Source: an uncultured Clostridia bacterium
Lineage (GTDB): Bacteria > Bacillota > Clostridia > Oscillospirales > Ruminococcaceae
Assembly: GCA_947302065.1 (NCBI GenBank)
Contig: CAMYUO010000106.1
Span: 1-6,756, forward strand
Reading direction: 5' to 3'
DNA length: 6,756 bases
Below, in pieces: positions 5,991-6,756 of this stretch. Positions within the stretch are counted from its first letter, which is position 1. Each line of letters starts with the position of its first letter. The position numbers and the translations under genes are program-made. The notes below the pieces were generated by a model. It saw nothing but the letters and a program-made list of their open reading frames with translations. It searched no databases and was not told the origin of the DNA.

Positions 5991-6075
5991 TATCTCTCAG
6001 CTACCCTTGCAAACCGAAAACCTTCTTGTGTATTTCGCACAAAATCGAAACATTTTCTTATGCATTTTTAGGGTG

Positions 6076-6103
6076 ATTACAGAATTATTACAACTTGGTT
6101 ACA
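6076..6103. promoter_or_regulatory. Triple direct-repeat regulator site, WalR/PhoP-like
   Basis: ATTACA (6076-6081), ATTACA (6087-6092) and GTTACA (6098-6103) repeat with exactly 11-base periodicity, one helical turn. On the minus strand they read TGTAAC, TGTAAT and TGTAAT separated by five bases each. That fits the WalR (YycF) box of low-GC Gram-positives, TGTWAH-N5-TGTWAH, with one repeat more than the minimum. Direct repeats at 11 bases are characteristic of OmpR/PhoB-family response regulators generally. The block ends seven bases before the -35, a position suited to activation. The identity of the regulator is inference. Confidence 0.6.
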
Positions 6104-6110
6104 GAAAAGG

Positions 6111-6140
6111 TTGACTCACCATATGTGGTTGTGGTATACT
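6111..6140 (+). promoter_or_regulatory. Promoter of the Thr-rich secreted protein gene
   Basis: TTGACT (6111-6116), an 18-base spacer, then TATACT (6135-6140) preceded by TGG, an extended -10. Both hexamers are one mismatch from consensus. The likely start is near 6147, giving a leader of about 36 bases with AAGGAG at 6166-6171. Confidence 0.8.
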
Positions 6141-6182
6141 TGCAATTGGGGAAATATAGTATTGCAAGGAGTTTAATCTACA

Positions 6183-6756
6183 ATGGGTTATTTGAAGACA
6201 GGTGTTCCTAAGAAGATAGCTGTTGCTGCAACGTGCTTTGTTCTTGGCATCGGCACAATGCTTTGCTACGGTTCGGATAATTTGGACGGCATCACCTCAG
6301 ACCAGTCAAGCAGTGAAACATCTGCTGTAACTACCACACAGACAAGCGAAGCTACCTATACAGTAGCGACCTATAACGCTTCGCCCGCAAAGACCTCATG
6401 GAGCGGCGCAAAGATCGAGCCTGAGATAAAGGGCAATGTCACCACAAAGGCGACTACCACAACAAAGGCAACTACAACAACTAAGGCAACAACTACCACC
6501 AAGGCAACGACAACAACGCCGCAGGCTACCACAACAACAAAGGCAGCCACCACGACAACTGCGGCAACGACCACAAAGCCGGCAGTTACGACTTCCAAAA
6601 AGATAAACGGCAACCCTGCAGTTTACGATGTCGGCGGTTCGGTAAAGGAAAGACTCAACTCTGTTAAGCCGGAAGAGCTCAAGCAGACGATCACAGTAAC
6701 AGGCAATGAGAGAGCTATCCTTGAAAAGTATATGAAGGCTCTTGTAAACGACAAGA
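6183..6756 (+). CDS. Exported Thr-rich linker protein, 3' end beyond the window
   Basis: The first 191 residues are present, open at the right edge. Residues 1-11 are short and basic (Lys5, Lys10, Lys11), and residues 12-29 (IAVAATCFVLGIGTMLCY) form a hydrophobic export signal or membrane anchor. Cys28 lacks a good lipobox. A Ser/Thr-rich stretch (about 38-85) leads to a long linker (about 86-138) built on four exact KATTTT units (89-112) and degenerate copies. The start of a folded domain follows (about 139 on: NGNPAVYDVGGSVKERL, then ITVTGNERAILEKYM), which I do not recognise. Such Thr-rich linkers separate modules in extracellular and cell-wall proteins of ruminococci. AAGGAG at 6166-6171 supports the ATG, with a rather long 11-base gap. 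The WalR-like site upstream hints at a cell-envelope function, perhaps a wall-active enzyme, but the functional domain is outside the window. Confidence 0.85.
   Translation, partial: MGYLKTGVPKKIAVAATCFVLGIGTMLCYGSDNLDGITSDQSSSETSAVTTTQTSEATYTVATYNASPAKTSWSGAKIEPEIKGNVTTKATTTTKATTTTKATTTTKATTTTPQATTTTKAATTTTAATTTKPAVTTSKKINGNPAVYDVGGSVKERLNSVKPEELKQTITVTGNERAILEKYMKALVNDK
6447..6518 (+). repeat. 18-base tandem repeat, four units, encoding KATTTT
   Basis: Four in-frame 18-base units each encode Lys-Ala-Thr-Thr-Thr-Thr (residues 89-112). Lys is always AAG, but the Ala and Thr codons differ from unit to unit (all four Thr codons are used), so the amino-acid pattern is more conserved than the DNA. 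Degenerate units continue to about 6596. The antisense frame reads as a spurious Val/Ala-rich protein. Confidence 0.85.

Noticed and set aside
5748..6071. Arg/Ser-rich plus-strand frames (5748-6071 and 5752-5988) and a minus-strand frame (5732-5962) in the hairpin region
   Set aside because: They start inside the ferredoxin terminator or run against it, lack ribosome-binding sites, and their composition reflects the GC-rich stem sequences.
6371..6613. Val/Ala-rich minus-strand frame that looks like a membrane protein
   Set aside because: It is the antisense reading of the Thr-rich tandem repeat (ACN codons read as GTN), a common artefact.

Overview
The window reads as chromosomal DNA of an anaerobic, gut- or rumen-type Ruminococcus-like clostridium (Ruminococcaceae). 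Supporting signs are AGGAGG ribosome-binding sites, Arg codons dominated by AGA, a clostridial 2[4Fe-4S] ferredoxin, ferredoxin-linked 2-oxoacid chemistry, and a secreted protein with a Lys-Ala-Thr-Thr-Thr-Thr repeat linker. The assignment rests on gene content and style only.

Layout. (1) Bases 1-506, minus strand: an open reading frame that runs off the left edge. Its start looks native, but from about residue 86 it matches the Bacteroidota type of M16 (insulinase-like) peptidase, so the left 240-260 bases may come from another genome (assembly chimera) or from a real fusion. (2) 507-735: a divergent promoter region in which both promoters carry the same 12-base extended -10 core. (3) 736-5351: a five-gene operon, iorA - four-helix membrane protein - iorB - paaK-type arylacetate-CoA ligase - double-ACT protein, closed by a hairpin terminator. 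(4) 5406-5781: a separately transcribed small ferredoxin with its own promoter and terminator. (5) 5782-5990: about 200 non-coding bases dense in hairpins, a candidate structured RNA or dispersed repeat. (6) 6076-6140: three TTACA half-sites at exact 11-base steps, directly upstream of a strong promoter. (7) 6183 to the right edge: the start of an exported Thr-rich protein, cut by the window.

How the genes fit. IorA and IorB form indolepyruvate:ferredoxin oxidoreductase, interconverting aryl pyruvates and arylacetyl-CoA. The ligase interconverts arylacetate and arylacetyl-CoA. The ACT protein is a likely amino-acid sensor, and the ferredoxin is a plausible electron partner. The set can run either as degradation of aromatic amino acids or, with reduced ferredoxin, as salvage of phenylacetate and indoleacetate into aromatic amino acids, a route long known in rumen bacteria including ruminococci. 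The membrane protein between the two IOR subunits is the least explained part of the operon. The Thr-rich secreted gene is a separate unit, probably controlled by an OmpR/PhoB-family regulator with WalR-like site geometry.
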